Source: an uncultured Clostridia bacterium (GTDB lineage Bacteria > Bacillota_A > Clostridia > TANB77 > CAG-508). Taken from it: 64,000 nt of DNA. The stretch is taken from assembly GCA_944393405.1 (NCBI GenBank), contig CALYAC010000001.1:127200-191199 (forward strand), given 5' to 3'. The notes beneath the pieces were generated by a model that saw nothing but the letters and a program-made list of their open reading frames with translations, was not told the DNA's origin and ran no database searches. The position numbers and the translations under genes are program-made. This document shows positions 18,284 to 26,989 of this stretch, piece by piece. How positions within the stretch are numbered: position 1 is the stretch's first letter; each line of letters opens with the position of its first letter.

Positions 18284-19003
18284 CTATATAGAATTATCAA
18301 AATCTATTAAATTAAAAAACTCATTATTTTTTTCATTATCATTTTCTTTAATAACAACAATTTTTCCATTTAAATATTCATCAATATCTATCTTATTTCC
18401 ATTTAGATATAATACTCCTTTTTGATAGTCTTTTATTAAATAATATGTTTCATAATTCTCACACATCTTTAGTTTTTCTTCTAATTTTATTTCATTTGCT
18501 TTTTTTATACCATTTTTCTTTAAAAATGCTGCTGTAACACCTTTTAAAATACCTTTGCTTTTAAACCTAAGATATGATTCCACTTTTTCTTTTGCTATAT
18601 TAAAACATTTACAATGCCAATAAACTACTTCTTTTGAATATATATTATTAAAATACTCAAAAAAGTATTGTGAAAATATTGATACTATATCATGTGTCTT
18701 AAAATTATTTTCATTATTTATTGTTTCTATAAAATTATATGTATCTTCTATTATAAAACTGATTTCATCAGTTCCCCATATAGCTATACAATTATATTTT
18801 GATGAAAAGTATTTTGCTGTTTTATCTAGTGCATCAAAAAATCCATTTTCTTCTCCTTTTAATAATTCTCTTCTGTTTTTTGATGAATCCTTTGCATCTA
18901 AAAACAAAATAATTGGCTTTTTGCCACTTGCTCTCATATTATATTTATTTCTCATATTGCTAAAATAATTAAACCATTTTCTATCTAAATCTTTCTTTTC
19001 CAT
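18284..19003 (-). CDS. Thg1-like (tRNA-His guanylyltransferase family) protein, copy 2
   Basis: 239 residues, paralogous along its whole length to the next gene (shared FNYFSNMRNKYN-type start, YFSSKYNC, DEISFII, DIVSIFSQ, YWHCKC, KGVLYLNG). Metal-site candidates are D36 (LFLDAKD) and D79/E80 (WGTDEISF). The first motif is DAK rather than the DGK/DGR of typical Thg1 and the HINN motif is missing, so activity may be altered; the pair could act as a heteromer. AGAGG lies before the ATG. The T-tract of the upstream hairpin ends about 8 bases from this ribosome binding site, so expression would need read-through or another promoter. Confidence 0.65.
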   Translation of the reverse strand: MEKKDLDRKWFNYFSNMRNKYNMRASGKKPIILFLDAKDSSKNRRELLKGEENGFFDALDKTAKYFSSKYNCIAIWGTDEISFIIEDTYNFIETINNENNFKTHDIVSIFSQYFFEYFNNIYSKEVVYWHCKCFNIAKEKVESYLRFKSKGILKGVTAAFLKKNGIKKANEIKLEEKLKMCENYETYYLIKDYQKGVLYLNGNKIDIDEYLNGKIVVIKENDNEKNNEFFNLIDFDNSI

Positions 19004-19021
19004 AATAAAAAACCTCTATAA

Positions 19022-19135
19022 AAAAATAATGAGTAAGCAAGACCAAGTCTTACTTACTCTTGCAATATACTAGTAACCTACGTACTAGTTCTACAATTGT
19101 ATTCGTGGATTACGTTCCAATACTTAAATATTGCT
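19022..19135 (-). ncRNA. Candidate small structured RNA upstream of the Thg1-like pair
   Basis: The predicted transcript begins with a 73-nt element (19062-19134) closed by a perfect 7-bp helix, GCAATAT/ATATTGC. Inside it are a hairpin GTATT...AATAC with a 15-nt loop and a hairpin ACTAGTA-7-TACTAGT that abuts the closing helix with no linker. Loop bases AAUCCAC and GUAGGUU can form a kissing pair with one mismatch. Two bases later an intrinsic terminator follows. The promoter places the start at or next to the first base of the helix. It matches no riboswitch consensus that I know. It may be an independent small RNA or a 5' leader. Confidence 0.5.
19031..19059 (-). terminator. Terminator hairpin between the RNA element and the Thg1-like genes
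   Basis: The stem GAGTAAG-T-AAGAC / GTCTT-G-CTTACTC with a 3-base loop is fully paired on the minus strand through one U-G wobble; on the plus strand the same position is a C-A mismatch. ATTATTTTTTT follows. It could also end transcripts from the gene at 19219. Confidence 0.75.
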
Positions 19136-19141
19136 AAAGTA

Positions 19142-19170
19142 ATTATATACTTTTTTATGTATTAATACAA
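19142..19170 (-). promoter_or_regulatory. Promoter of the structured RNA / Thg1-like leader
   Basis: TTGTAT (19165-19170), a 17-base spacer and TATAAT (19142-19147) on the minus strand. The -10 box ends 7 bases before the GCAATAT helix, so the RNA should start almost exactly at the closing stem. Confidence 0.65.
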
Positions 19171-19218
19171 GTTAATATATAAATATTTATGTTTTTGTTT
19201 TATTTCTTTATATATTTT

Positions 19219-19629
19219 CTACATTCCAAATTCTTTTATAAATTGTACAATATCACTATTTACTTCCATAATACGTTTATCATTTACTAAGTCTTCATAT
19301 GAAAACCATTTATATTTAATATTGTTTACTTCAAATTCATTATCAGGTAATTTAATTTTCAAATAAACATTATAAAAATAATGAGTATATTGTTTTTCTA
19401 TTTTATCACTTTGAGAAAATTTTGTATGTGTTTTTTCTCCAACATATATAACTTCAATATTTTCTTTATCTATTTTCAAAGCTTCTGATACTTTTTCTTT
19501 TACTAAATTACTATCTTTTCCATTTGGCATTTTGCAATTTAAGAATAAATAGCTTTTCCATCTTTCATCATAATTTTGTAAATATTTATTTTCTTGATTT
19601 TTTATTGATATTATTGAATGTACTCCCAT
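19219..19629 (-). CDS. Possible degenerate Nudix-fold protein
   Basis: 136 residues. The N-terminal strand with KSYLFLNCKMPNG and the end KWFSYEDLVNDKRIMEVNSDIVQFI resemble the first strands and last helix of Nudix hydrolases. The Nudix box G-x5-E-x7-REUxEExGU is not present; the matching region has SNLVKEKVSEALKIDKENIEV. If related, it is probably not a classical Nudix pyrophosphatase and might be a binding protein. It lies 45 bases downstream of the histidine phosphatase gene on the same strand. Confidence 0.4.
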   Translation of the reverse strand: MGVHSIISIKNQENKYLQNYDERWKSYLFLNCKMPNGKDSNLVKEKVSEALKIDKENIEVIYVGEKTHTKFSQSDKIEKQYTHYFYNVYLKIKLPDNEFEVNNIKYKWFSYEDLVNDKRIMEVNSDIVQFIKEFGM

Positions 19630-19674
19630 AACTTTCTCCTTTTTATTTTAGTTTATTTTGTATATTATTTTAAT

Positions 19675-20244
19675 TTAAATATTAAATTTTATAACTTCAC
19701 AATTTCCTAATCCTTTTATGTTTTGTCTATCCACAAGTTTTTCTAATGGGATTTTCATAAAATAATACTGAATAGGTACTGATACTCCTCCATGAGTAAC
19801 TAAAAGAACCTTTTTATCTTCATATTTTTTTACTGTTTCATTAAGAAATTCATATATTCTTTTACAAAAATCATGCATTGTTTCCACATTTTTGAAATCT
19901 ACATTTTTATTATAGTTCCATAAAAAATCTATTTCAGGATTTTCTTCTTTTAATTTTTCTCTTTTCTCTTTAGTAAAACCTTCCAGTTTTCCATATCGTC
20001 TTTCCATTAATCTAGCATCTTCTATTATTGGAGCATTTATATTTTTATTAATTAGCTCAGCTGTTTTTCTTGCTCTGTTTAGTGGTGAAGTAATTATTAA
20101 ATCAATTTGTTCGTTTTCAATTAACTTTGCTGTCTCTTTTGCTTGATTTATTCCTACTTCATTTAATTCAATATCAGTTTGCCCTTGAAGTTTTCCTAAA
20201 GTATTCCAATCAGTTTGTCCATGTCTTGTTATTAAGATTTCCAT
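19675..20244 (-). CDS. Histidine phosphatase family protein (phosphoglycerate mutase-like)
   Basis: 189 residues. The catalytic phospho-His is in ITRHGQTDWN (RHG, 6-8). The second His is in LLVTHGG, and arginine and Glu contacts are in SPLNRARKTAEL and ERRYGKLEG. The size fits GpmB/CobC-like phosphatases. Substrate uncertain: a phosphorylated metabolite or alpha-ribazole phosphate; no cobalamin genes lie nearby. It is 14 bases from the queH-GNAT gene. Confidence 0.85.
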   Translation of the reverse strand: MEILITRHGQTDWNTLGKLQGQTDIELNEVGINQAKETAKLIENEQIDLIITSPLNRARKTAELINKNINAPIIEDARLMERRYGKLEGFTKEKREKLKEENPEIDFLWNYNKNVDFKNVETMHDFCKRIYEFLNETVKKYEDKKVLLVTHGGVSVPIQYYFMKIPLEKLVDRQNIKGLGNCEVIKFNI

Positions 20245-20258
20245 GTAATTTTTCCTTT

Positions 20259-21299
20259 CTAAATTTTATTTAAATCTTTTGAATAGTAGTACATATCAAC
20301 ACATTGCATATTTTCATCCCATATTTCTTCATTATAATTATTTATAAAGAAATTCTTTATTGTTTTTTCGTACTTATCAAATCCTTGTTTTACATAGAAT
20401 GGTATATTATTTTCTGTAGTTCCAACAATCATTTTTTTATATCTTGTTTTATAATTATCCACTAAATATTTAATCATTCTTTTAGCATAACCTTTTCCTC
20501 TGAACTTTTCTTTTGTTACTATATTTTTTAATTCTACAATATTATTGTCTATATTTGTTACTACAGAAATACAAGCTGGTTCATTATTATATGTTAATAC
20601 AAATAATTCTCCATCAAATAAATATTTGCTAATCATCTCTTTACTTGGATCTGCTTCAAGTAATAAATTTAAATATTGCTCTTTATTATCTTTTTCTTTT
20701 TTTATATTAATTGAATTCTGTACTGGTAAGAACTCAAAATTTTCTGGTAATTTAAGAACTTCTTGATTCTGTCCTAAATACCTATCTTCCTCTGAAAATA
20801 TACATCCACAATATTTTTGCATATATAATTCTAGTTCTCTTGCTTTTGCTTGTCCTTCTCTAAAGCCAATTCTAAAATCTCTATATAAAAAGTCTATTCC
20901 ATATTCTTTACTATACTTTTCCATTAATTCTTTTATAAAATCATGTTTTTGATAAATACTATACAAAAGAGTAGTAGTTACTGTATCATATCCATTTTCT
21001 TTTGCATATTCAAAAGTCTTTTTTAATCTTACTGGATAACAATAATTAGTACATCTATTTTTTAAGTCTTTAACCGCTTCTTTACAAAAATTATCTAATC
21101 CATATTCTTCTTCAAATATAGTATTTATATTAATAAGTTTGCTATATTCTTTTAAACAATCTCTTCTTGCCTTATATTCCATATATGGGTGTATATTAGG
21201 GTTATACCAATATAAAGTTGGTTCAATTCCTTCTTTTCTTAATGTATCTATACAATATACACTACAAGGAGCACAGCATGTATGCATTAATAATTTCAT
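20259..21299 (-). CDS. queH: QueH epoxyqueuosine reductase fused to a GNAT acetyltransferase
   Basis: 346 residues. Residues about 1-190 are the QueH (former DUF208) domain, with HTCCAPCS (C8, C9, C12), a WYNPNIHP motif and later cysteines in RCTNYC and KYCGCIF, which bind Fe-S/iron. QueH makes queuosine from epoxyqueuosine at position 34 of tRNAs for His, Asp, Asn and Tyr. Residues about 215-346 are a GNAT domain: VTKEKFRGKGYAKRM is the acetyl-CoA loop and NIPFYVKQGFDKYE the C-terminal motif. The fusion suggests that the acetyltransferase acts on a queuosine-related substrate or simply that the two are co-regulated; that part is inference. Confidence 0.85.
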   Translation of the reverse strand: MKLLMHTCCAPCSVYCIDTLRKEGIEPTLYWYNPNIHPYMEYKARRDCLKEYSKLININTIFEEEYGLDNFCKEAVKDLKNRCTNYCYPVRLKKTFEYAKENGYDTVTTTLLYSIYQKHDFIKELMEKYSKEYGIDFLYRDFRIGFREGQAKARELELYMQKYCGCIFSEEDRYLGQNQEVLKLPENFEFLPVQNSINIKKEKDNKEQYLNLLLEADPSKEMISKYLFDGELFVLTYNNEPACISVVTNIDNNIVELKNIVTKEKFRGKGYAKRMIKYLVDNYKTRYKKMIVGTTENNIPFYVKQGFDKYEKTIKNFFINNYNEEIWDENMQCVDMYYYSKDLNKI

Positions 21300-21322
21300 C
21301 TTATTCCTCTTTTCTTATTTCT

Positions 21323-21745
21323 TTATTTTCTTAATAATTTTTTTAATTTATTTAATATTCTAGTAAATAAATTATCTTTAACTTGTACCAATTGAAGTTC
21401 TTCTTTATATGTTTTTGTTTCATTACGCTTATTAAATACTTTTTGTATGTCATATTTTTCTTCTAATTCTTTTTCGTTATTAGTTAATTTCTCCAATAAT
21501 TCTTTTTTTTCATTTTCTTCTGCCCAATAATTTAAATACATAAAAGTTAGTATTTCTTCTGCTTCATCTGATACTTCTATATCTCCATTTTCATTAAAAC
21601 CTGAATATTTTTCACTTTCATCTTTTAATGAATTATTATTTAAATATTCTATTAACTCTATTGGAAGAACATATACATATTCTGGTTCAATGTTTTTCAA
21701 AATATTAAGAATTTCTGTATTAGCTATCATTTCTCTATTCTCCAT
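21323..21745 (-). CDS. Hypothetical protein, charged and helical
   Basis: 140 residues, rich in Glu and Lys, with no membrane segment and no recognised motif. The middle (GDIEVSDEAEEILTFMYLNYW) and the coiled-coil-like stretch that follows are the most structured parts; the C-terminus is basic (LNKLKKLLRK). Its start overlaps the end of the recoded gene upstream by 11 bases, with AAGGAGA in that gene, so it is translationally coupled to it. Confidence 0.5.
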   Translation of the reverse strand: MENREMIANTEILNILKNIEPEYVYVLPIELIEYLNNNSLKDESEKYSGFNENGDIEVSDEAEEILTFMYLNYWAEENEKKELLEKLTNNEKELEEKYDIQKVFNKRNETKTYKEELQLVQVKDNLFTRILNKLKKLLRK

Positions 21746-22476
21746 GCTCTATTTCATCTCCTTTTTCAATTTTATCTTTTGGCATATCTTCTCTTTGCAT
21801 TACTTTGGACATGAACCTTTTTCCTTTTTCCATTATCTGTGATAGAGATTTTTTACTAGACATACAAAATCTTCTTAATGGAGAATACCCATAATCTATT
21901 TTTAAATTTCCATTTTTATCTTTATGTGCTACGCTATCTGGCATTTTTGCAATACTGGAAAAATCGCTATGTGCATAAAAAGTTATTAACTTTCCAAATC
22001 CGTCTTTTGAATATATTTGATCAATTATATCTTGCTTTTTATCTGATGGTTTTCCGTCTATCCTCTTTCATTTTATATGCTTGTACACCTTCTAATATTG
22101 TTTTAAACAAATGTGATGAATCCTCGTCTATTCTTTTCTGCACACTATTAGCATGTATACCAAATTCTGGTTTGTGATCTCCAAATCTTGACACATCCAT
22201 TTTTGCATTTAGCTCCTTATTTTCTTCTATGACTGAAACCATATGCTCTACAAATTCTTTTGGCATACTACCAAACATAATATATGCATCAGCATCATTT
22301 TCATCTATATGACCTCTACATGATGCTGAAGTTGCTATATTATTATTAATACAATATTCAATCAATTCAGTAAGTTCTGGCGATCCTTCTCCCCATAATA
22401 ATGCCATTTTATGGGCTTGATCTTTTGGTACTTTTCCTCTAAAGGCTTCTCCTTTTTTATATTCACTTAATTTCAT
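21735..22476 (-). CDS. Conserved-looking protein of unknown function, two frames joined by +1 shift at CGG
   Basis: The first frame (22476 down to the stop at 22039) opens at an ATG with AGAGGTG upstream. Codon 141 is CGG (22054-22056), in AGA CGG AAA. Skipping its C continues in a frame open to 21735, giving 140 + 106 = 246 residues. The second frame has no start codon with a ribosome binding site: its only ATG is at 21944, 37 codons in. Read straight, the protein ends 4 codons after the CGG. I do not recognise the family. The N-terminal part (LIEYCINNNIATSASCRGH) hints at a Cys/His site; the C-terminal part is basic. Frame change: seen. Recoding: inferred. Confidence 0.6.
22054..22056 (-). 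other. +1 frame-change site, AGA CGG AAA
   Basis: Removing the C at 22056 converts AGA CGG AAA into AGA GGA AAA and joins the two frames. A GAGG run lies 3 bases before the AGA, which could act as an internal Shine-Dalgarno-like stimulator, as in prfB. Confidence 0.55.
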
Positions 22477-22537
22477 TTTTTCACCTCTTCTTTTGTATAT
22501 AAATATTAAGTTCATTTGTAAAAAATTATATAGTGAA

Positions 22538-23992
22538 CTATTTTACATTTTCTTCTATTCTTATATGTTTCATATTCATTGCTTTTATCACTAACATACC
22601 AGCAAACATTATTATTAAAAATGGTATTCCTAAAATTTGTTCTTCACTATGAAGTGCAAATGAAGCAAAGTTTGCAATTTGACTAGAATAACATAATGCT
22701 AAAACTGTTTCTTGTGTTTTACTATTTAAAAAGAACATTGTTGGTATTAACCACATAATATACCATGCATTAAAATTCGTAATTAATATAAATGTAAAAA
22801 TAAATAAGAAAATATTATATTTTTTCATTATATTATTAAACTTTATCTCTTTTTGTATTAGTAATCTTATACATATTATTATATAACTTAAAGCAAATAT
22901 GATAAGTGCTATATTTTGAATAAGCTCTACTTTTCCTTGTCCAAAATATTCGAATATTACATACATTATTGATCTATTATATTTAGATTGTTGTATAAAT
23001 AATCCGGCCAAAACATTTAGATCCCTCATATATATCAAATAAAATAATGCTATTATAATAATATATTCAATTCCTGATAATAAACAATAAATTATTCTTT
23101 TCTTTATATCTTTATTCCTTACATAATATATAACTATAAATGGTAAAATTAAAATTCCTAAATATTTAATAGCTGTTGCCATTGCCACAAAAGCTACTGC
23201 TAAAAATAAGTTTTTCTTTCTTATTGTAAAATATATAGCTAAAAGTATAAATAATATTATAAATATATCATTATGAACATTTGAAATAGCTTCAAATAAA
23301 ATAAAAGGATTTAATCCATATATAATCATAAATAATTTTTTTCTTGTAATTTTAAATACAAGAAATGTGTTTAAAACATGTACTAATATATTTAATACTT
23401 TAAACAATAATAATGCAATATCTATATTTCCAAAAGACATAAAAGAAAGTCCAGTACAAATCAATGTCCAAATTGGTCCATATACTACTGTTTCATATTT
23501 CCAACAATTAGCTACTTTATTAAACATTGGATCATTTTGTCCTGTTATATCTCTTATTTCTCCGGTTGAAGTATAATATGGATTTTCTCTGTAATGTGCA
23601 CTAGACCATCCATTTGCAATATATGAATATACATCAGTACTTGTATATGGAATAATTACCCCAAATATAACAGAAGCTAATATTACCATTATAAATATTT
23701 TTTTTGCATTTATTTTCTTGTGTTTTTTTGCAATCATTATATATGCTAAAAATAATATGGTCATGATTAAAAAGAAAATTAATGCATTATTAAGCATTTC
23801 AGTTTGATTTTCTGGAAATTTAAAAAAGTATGTCCATACATAATAAAATCCATAAATCGTTTTGTTTTTTACTAAATATATTATTGATGGAATTGCAAAA
23901 ATAACTGAAGCTATAAAAAATATAATTATAGCTACAGGTATTTTTGTTTTATTAATTTTACTCTCTTTATTTTTATTAATAATCTTTTCCAT
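22538..23992 (-). CDS. Polytopic GT-C fold glycosyltransferase (DUF2029/mannosyltransferase-like)
   Basis: 484 residues with about 12 hydrophobic helices. The first external loop after helices 2-3 holds YTSTDVYSYIANGWSSAHYRENPYY, with an acidic residue (D) typical of GT-C enzymes that use polyprenyl-phosphate sugars. This family transfers mannose or other hexoses to cell-surface glycans outside the membrane. Donor and acceptor are not known. It is 17 bases upstream of the recoded unknown gene's region and downstream of ruvB. Confidence 0.65.
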   Translation of the reverse strand: MEKIINKNKESKINKTKIPVAIIIFFIASVIFAIPSIIYLVKNKTIYGFYYVWTYFFKFPENQTEMLNNALIFFLIMTILFLAYIMIAKKHKKINAKKIFIMVILASVIFGVIIPYTSTDVYSYIANGWSSAHYRENPYYTSTGEIRDITGQNDPMFNKVANCWKYETVVYGPIWTLICTGLSFMSFGNIDIALLLFKVLNILVHVLNTFLVFKITRKKLFMIIYGLNPFILFEAISNVHNDIFIILFILLAIYFTIRKKNLFLAVAFVAMATAIKYLGILILPFIVIYYVRNKDIKKRIIYCLLSGIEYIIIIALFYLIYMRDLNVLAGLFIQQSKYNRSIMYVIFEYFGQGKVELIQNIALIIFALSYIIICIRLLIQKEIKFNNIMKKYNIFLFIFTFILITNFNAWYIMWLIPTMFFLNSKTQETVLALCYSSQIANFASFALHSEEQILGIPFLIIMFAGMLVIKAMNMKHIRIEENVK

Positions 23993-24009
23993 AAAAAGTC
24001 CTTTATTAA

Positions 24010-25017
24010 TTATTCTCCGGTATATTCCACTCCAATATGTTCATATGCTGCTGGAAGCGCAACTCTTCCTCTTACTGTTCTTGATATAAATCCTATTTGT
24101 ATTAGATATGGTTCATATACATCTTCTATAGTATCTACTTCTTCTCCAAGTGTTGTTGCTATTGTTTCAATTCCAACCGGTCTTCCTCTATATTTTACTA
24201 TCAGTGTCTCTAATATTTTTCTATCTATTTCATCTAAACCTAAATCATCTATTTCTAACTTATTTAATGCTATCTTTGTTATCTTTAATGTTATATTTCC
24301 ATCTCCAAGTACTGCAGCATAGTCTCTTACCCTTTTCAAAAGTCTATTTGCAACTCTTGGTGTTCCTCTTGATCTACGTGCAATTTCCATTGCAGATTCA
24401 TTATCGATATTTATTTCTAAAATATTTGCTGATCTTTTTACTATAGTTGTTAAGTCTTCTTCATTGTATAATTCTAATCTATGTATAATACCAAATCTAT
24501 CACGAAGTGGTGTTGCAAGTGATCCTGCTTTTGTTGTGGCTCCTATTAAAGTAAATTTTGGTAAGTCAAGTCTTATTGATCTTGCACTTGGTCCTTTTCC
24601 AATTATTATATCTAAAGTATAGTCTTCTAGTGCTGGATATAATATTTCTTCAACACTTTTATTTAATCTATGAATTTCATCAATGAATAATATATCAAAC
24701 TCTGATAAATTTGTAAGAAGTGCTGCTAAATCTCCTGGTTTACTAATAGCTGGACCAGATGTTATTTTTATATTCGAATTCATTTCATTAGATATGATAT
24801 TTGCAAGTGTAGTTTTACCAAGTCCAGGAGGTCCATATAAAAGTACATGATCTAAAGCTTCACCTCTTTTTTTAGCAGCCTCTATATATACTTTCATATT
24901 TTCTTTTACTTTATCCTGTCCTATATATTCATTTAAAGTTTTAGGCCTTAATGAGTTTTCAAGTCTTTCTTCATTTGCGTCAGTAAGTTCTGGACTAATT
25001 AGACGTTCTTCTTCCAA
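24010..25017 (-). CDS. ruvB: Holliday junction branch-migration ATPase RuvB
   Basis: About 335 residues. The AAA+ motor has Walker [10 protein letters not shown] and Walker [10 protein letters not shown]; sensor and arginine motifs are in GATTKAGSL and [13 protein letters not shown], followed by a C-terminal winged helix. RuvB drives branch migration with RuvA. ruvA is not in the window, and ruvC lies 30 kb away at 55037. I use the TTG at 25015-25017, which has GGAGG 8 bases upstream; an earlier TTG (25032) directly abuts the tagO stop. Confidence 0.95.
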   Translation of the reverse strand: MEEERLISPELTDANEERLENSLRPKTLNEYIGQDKVKENMKVYIEAAKKRGEALDHVLLYGPPGLGKTTLANIISNEMNSNIKITSGPAISKPGDLAALLTNLSEFDILFIDEIHRLNKSVEEILYPALEDYTLDIIIGKGPSARSIRLDLPKFTLIGATTKAGSLATPLRDRFGIIHRLELYNEEDLTTIVKRSANILEINIDNESAMEIARRSRGTPRVANRLLKRVRDYAAVLGDGNITLKITKIALNKLEIDDLGLDEIDRKILETLIVKYRGRPVGIETIATTLGEEVDTIEDVYEPYLIQIGFISRTVRGRVALPAAYEHIGVEYTGE

Positions 25018-25032
25018 GCTTATTACCTCCAA

Positions 25033-26206
25033 TTATTCTTGTTTTCTTAAATGTTTTTTATCTATTCTATCTTCTATATTTTCTTGTAATTCTTTATTTT
25101 CTTTTTGTTTTTTATTTTTGTTTTCCTCTCCGTCACTTAGTAGTCTTGACATATCTTTGTATCCTATTGCTGCTATTGCAATTATTAAAAGTGCAAATGA
25201 TATTGCTTTCCAAATACCACTTTCTAATAAAATAACTGCAAACATTCCAAGAGTTGCTGTAATTCCATACATTATTAATACGGCTTGTTTTTGTGTATAT
25301 CCTTTAGCAACTAATTTATGATGTAAATGTCCTTTATCTGGTTTAAATACTGCTTTTAGTGATTTACCTTTAATTAGTCTTCTAAAAATAGTAAATAAAG
25401 TATCAAAAATAGGCATTCCAAGTATAATTATTGGTGCTATTAATACTAAAGCAGTATATGTTTTGGCAACACCTAAAATAGATATAATCGCTAAAGAAAA
25501 TCCCATAAAATTAGATCCTGTATCACCAATAAAAGTCTTTGCAGGATTGAAATTATATGGTAAAAAACCAACAATTCCTCCAGCTAATGCTGTTATTAAT
25601 ATAATTGCAATTAATGGTGATCCATTTAATGCAAATACCATTAATAATGATAAACAAGAAATTAATGTTACCCCTGATGATAAACCATCTAAACCATCTA
25701 TTAAATTTATAGCATTTGTAATACCTACAATCCAACATACTGTAATTATATATGAAAAAACTCCACTAATAACAATTTTTCCTTCTGTAAAAGGTATTGA
25801 GATATTATCAATCTTTATTCCACATAAAACTACAATTACAGCAGCAAGTATTTGGAATATTAATTTTACAAAACTAGGTATTCCTTTAACGTCATCTATA
25901 TAGCATACTATTCCAAGTATTACTATTCCTGTAAAAAATCCTATTAATTTTATATAATAATTTTCAGCACCAAATAAATCTATTTTTCCTTCTATTTGTG
26001 CAGATATTAATAAATAAATAATTGATACGAAAAATCCTGCAATTACTGCTAATCCTCCGAAGTCTTGGCATTGGTTTTTTATTTACTCTTCTATCATTTG
26101 GTATATCTATTGCTCCTACTTTTTTTGCAAGCCTCATTGTGTGTGGTGTTATTACAAAGGCTGTTATAAATGCTAGTAAAAATGCTATTGCTATATCTCC
26201 CCACAT
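25033..26206 (-). CDS. tagO: TagO/WecA-type undecaprenyl-phosphate GlcNAc-1-phosphate transferase, two frames joined by +1 shift at CGG
   Basis: The first frame starts at ATG 26206 and encodes a TagO N-terminus (MWGDIAIAFLLAFITAF...AIDIPNDRRVNKKPMPRL, broken here for length). Codon 50 is CGG (26057-26059). Read straight, it runs into a non-family tail and stops at 25964. Skipping the C gives the conserved PRLGGLA and a frame open to 25033, 390 residues in all. That frame contains the family motifs CYIDDVKG (D104, D105), NLIDGLDGL and KTFIGDTGSNFMG. The second frame has no ATG, GTG or TTG before 25641. The enzyme starts teichoic acid or polysaccharide chains on the membrane. The C-terminal tail is basic. 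Whether the gene is recoded, broken or mis-sequenced is not settled. Confidence 0.8.
26057..26059 (-). other. +1 frame-change site, CTT CGG AGG, in tagO
   Basis: Dropping the C at 26059 turns CTT CGG AGG into CTT GGA GGA and restores the invariant PRLGGLA segment with no extra or missing residue. The site resembles the prfB slip CUU UGA C: CUU in the P site, a slow codon in the A site. Confidence 0.65.
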
Positions 26207-26293
26207 ATCTTTATTCCTTTCTTTTTTGCATTTTATAATAGTTTCTCTAAAATTTTTCCAGTTATTCTACTAATTAAAATAATCCTCATATTA

Positions 26294-26989
26294 TTAAAAT
26301 TCTAAAATCTTTACATTATATCCAATAAATAATCCACTTTCTATTACTCCTGGAATACATTTAATTTTTTTCTCTAAATCTTTATCTATATTTTCAAATT
26401 TAACATCTAATATTACGTTTGAATTTTCTGTAATAACTGGTCCATCTTTTCCTCCAGCTTTTCTTAGCTTTATATTTGTTCCCCCTAATTTTATTAATTC
26501 TTCTTTAACAAAATTAATACTTTCAAAAACACATTCAACAGGTATCTTAAATCTTTCGCCAAGTTTTGTTACCCTTTTTGTTTTATCAACTAATATATAT
26601 GTTATAGGTGAATTAATCATATTTAGTTTTTCTTTAAAACTAGCTCCACCTCTTCCTTTTATAAGCCATGAATTATTATCCACTTCATCAGCTCCATCAA
26701 AGCTCCAATCTGGTTTATATTCTGTTAAATTTGCTGTTTTTATTCCTAAATATGTACATAACATTTTTATCTCGTATGAAGTTGGAATAGCAACTATATT
26801 TAATTTTTCTTGTTTTACTCTTTCTGCTATCATAGTAGTTGCAATATATGATGTAGAACCAGATCCAAATCCTATCACTTGTCCATCTTCCACCTTATTT
26901 GCAATTATTTCTCCTAATTTCTTCTTTTCTTCTATATTTGAAATATTATCAAATTCAATTTTATTTAATATACTTTTATCCCAATTCAT
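26294..26989 (-). CDS. rpiA: Ribose-5-phosphate isomerase A
   Basis: 231 residues. The RpiA motifs are present: GFGSGSTSY (phosphate binding), DGADEVD and KGRGGASFKEK (catalytic Asp/Glu/Lys region). It interconverts ribulose 5-phosphate and ribose 5-phosphate in the pentose phosphate pathway. A strong AAGGAG precedes the ATG. It stands alone upstream of tagO. Confidence 0.94.
   Translation of the reverse strand: MNWDKSILNKIEFDNISNIEEKKKLGEIIANKVEDGQVIGFGSGSTSYIATTMIAERVKQEKLNIVAIPTSYEIKMLCTYLGIKTANLTEYKPDWSFDGADEVDNNSWLIKGRGGASFKEKLNMINSPITYILVDKTKRVTKLGERFKIPVECVFESINFVKEELIKLGGTNIKLRKAGGKDGPVITENSNVILDVKFENIDKDLEKKIKCIPGVIESGLFIGYNVKILEF

Noticed and set aside
19062..19134. Leader element as a tRNA, T-box or purine riboswitch
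   Set aside because: Length and a 7-bp closing helix resemble a tRNA, but there are no D or anticodon arms. No GGTGG-type T-box sequence is present. The junction strands do not match the purine riboswitch consensus.
25463..25903. 146-codon open frame on the plus strand
   Set aside because: It lies opposite tagO, whose joined frame explains the sequence by conserved motifs. The plus-strand frame has no ribosome binding site or recognisable protein features.
26057..26059. Frame break in tagO as a plain sequencing or assembly error
   Set aside because: Not excluded, but the same C-before-GG insertion in four genes, none in a homopolymer, and at a codon otherwise almost unused makes random error a poor explanation. 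GGAGG is common in this window at ribosome binding sites without a preceding extra C.
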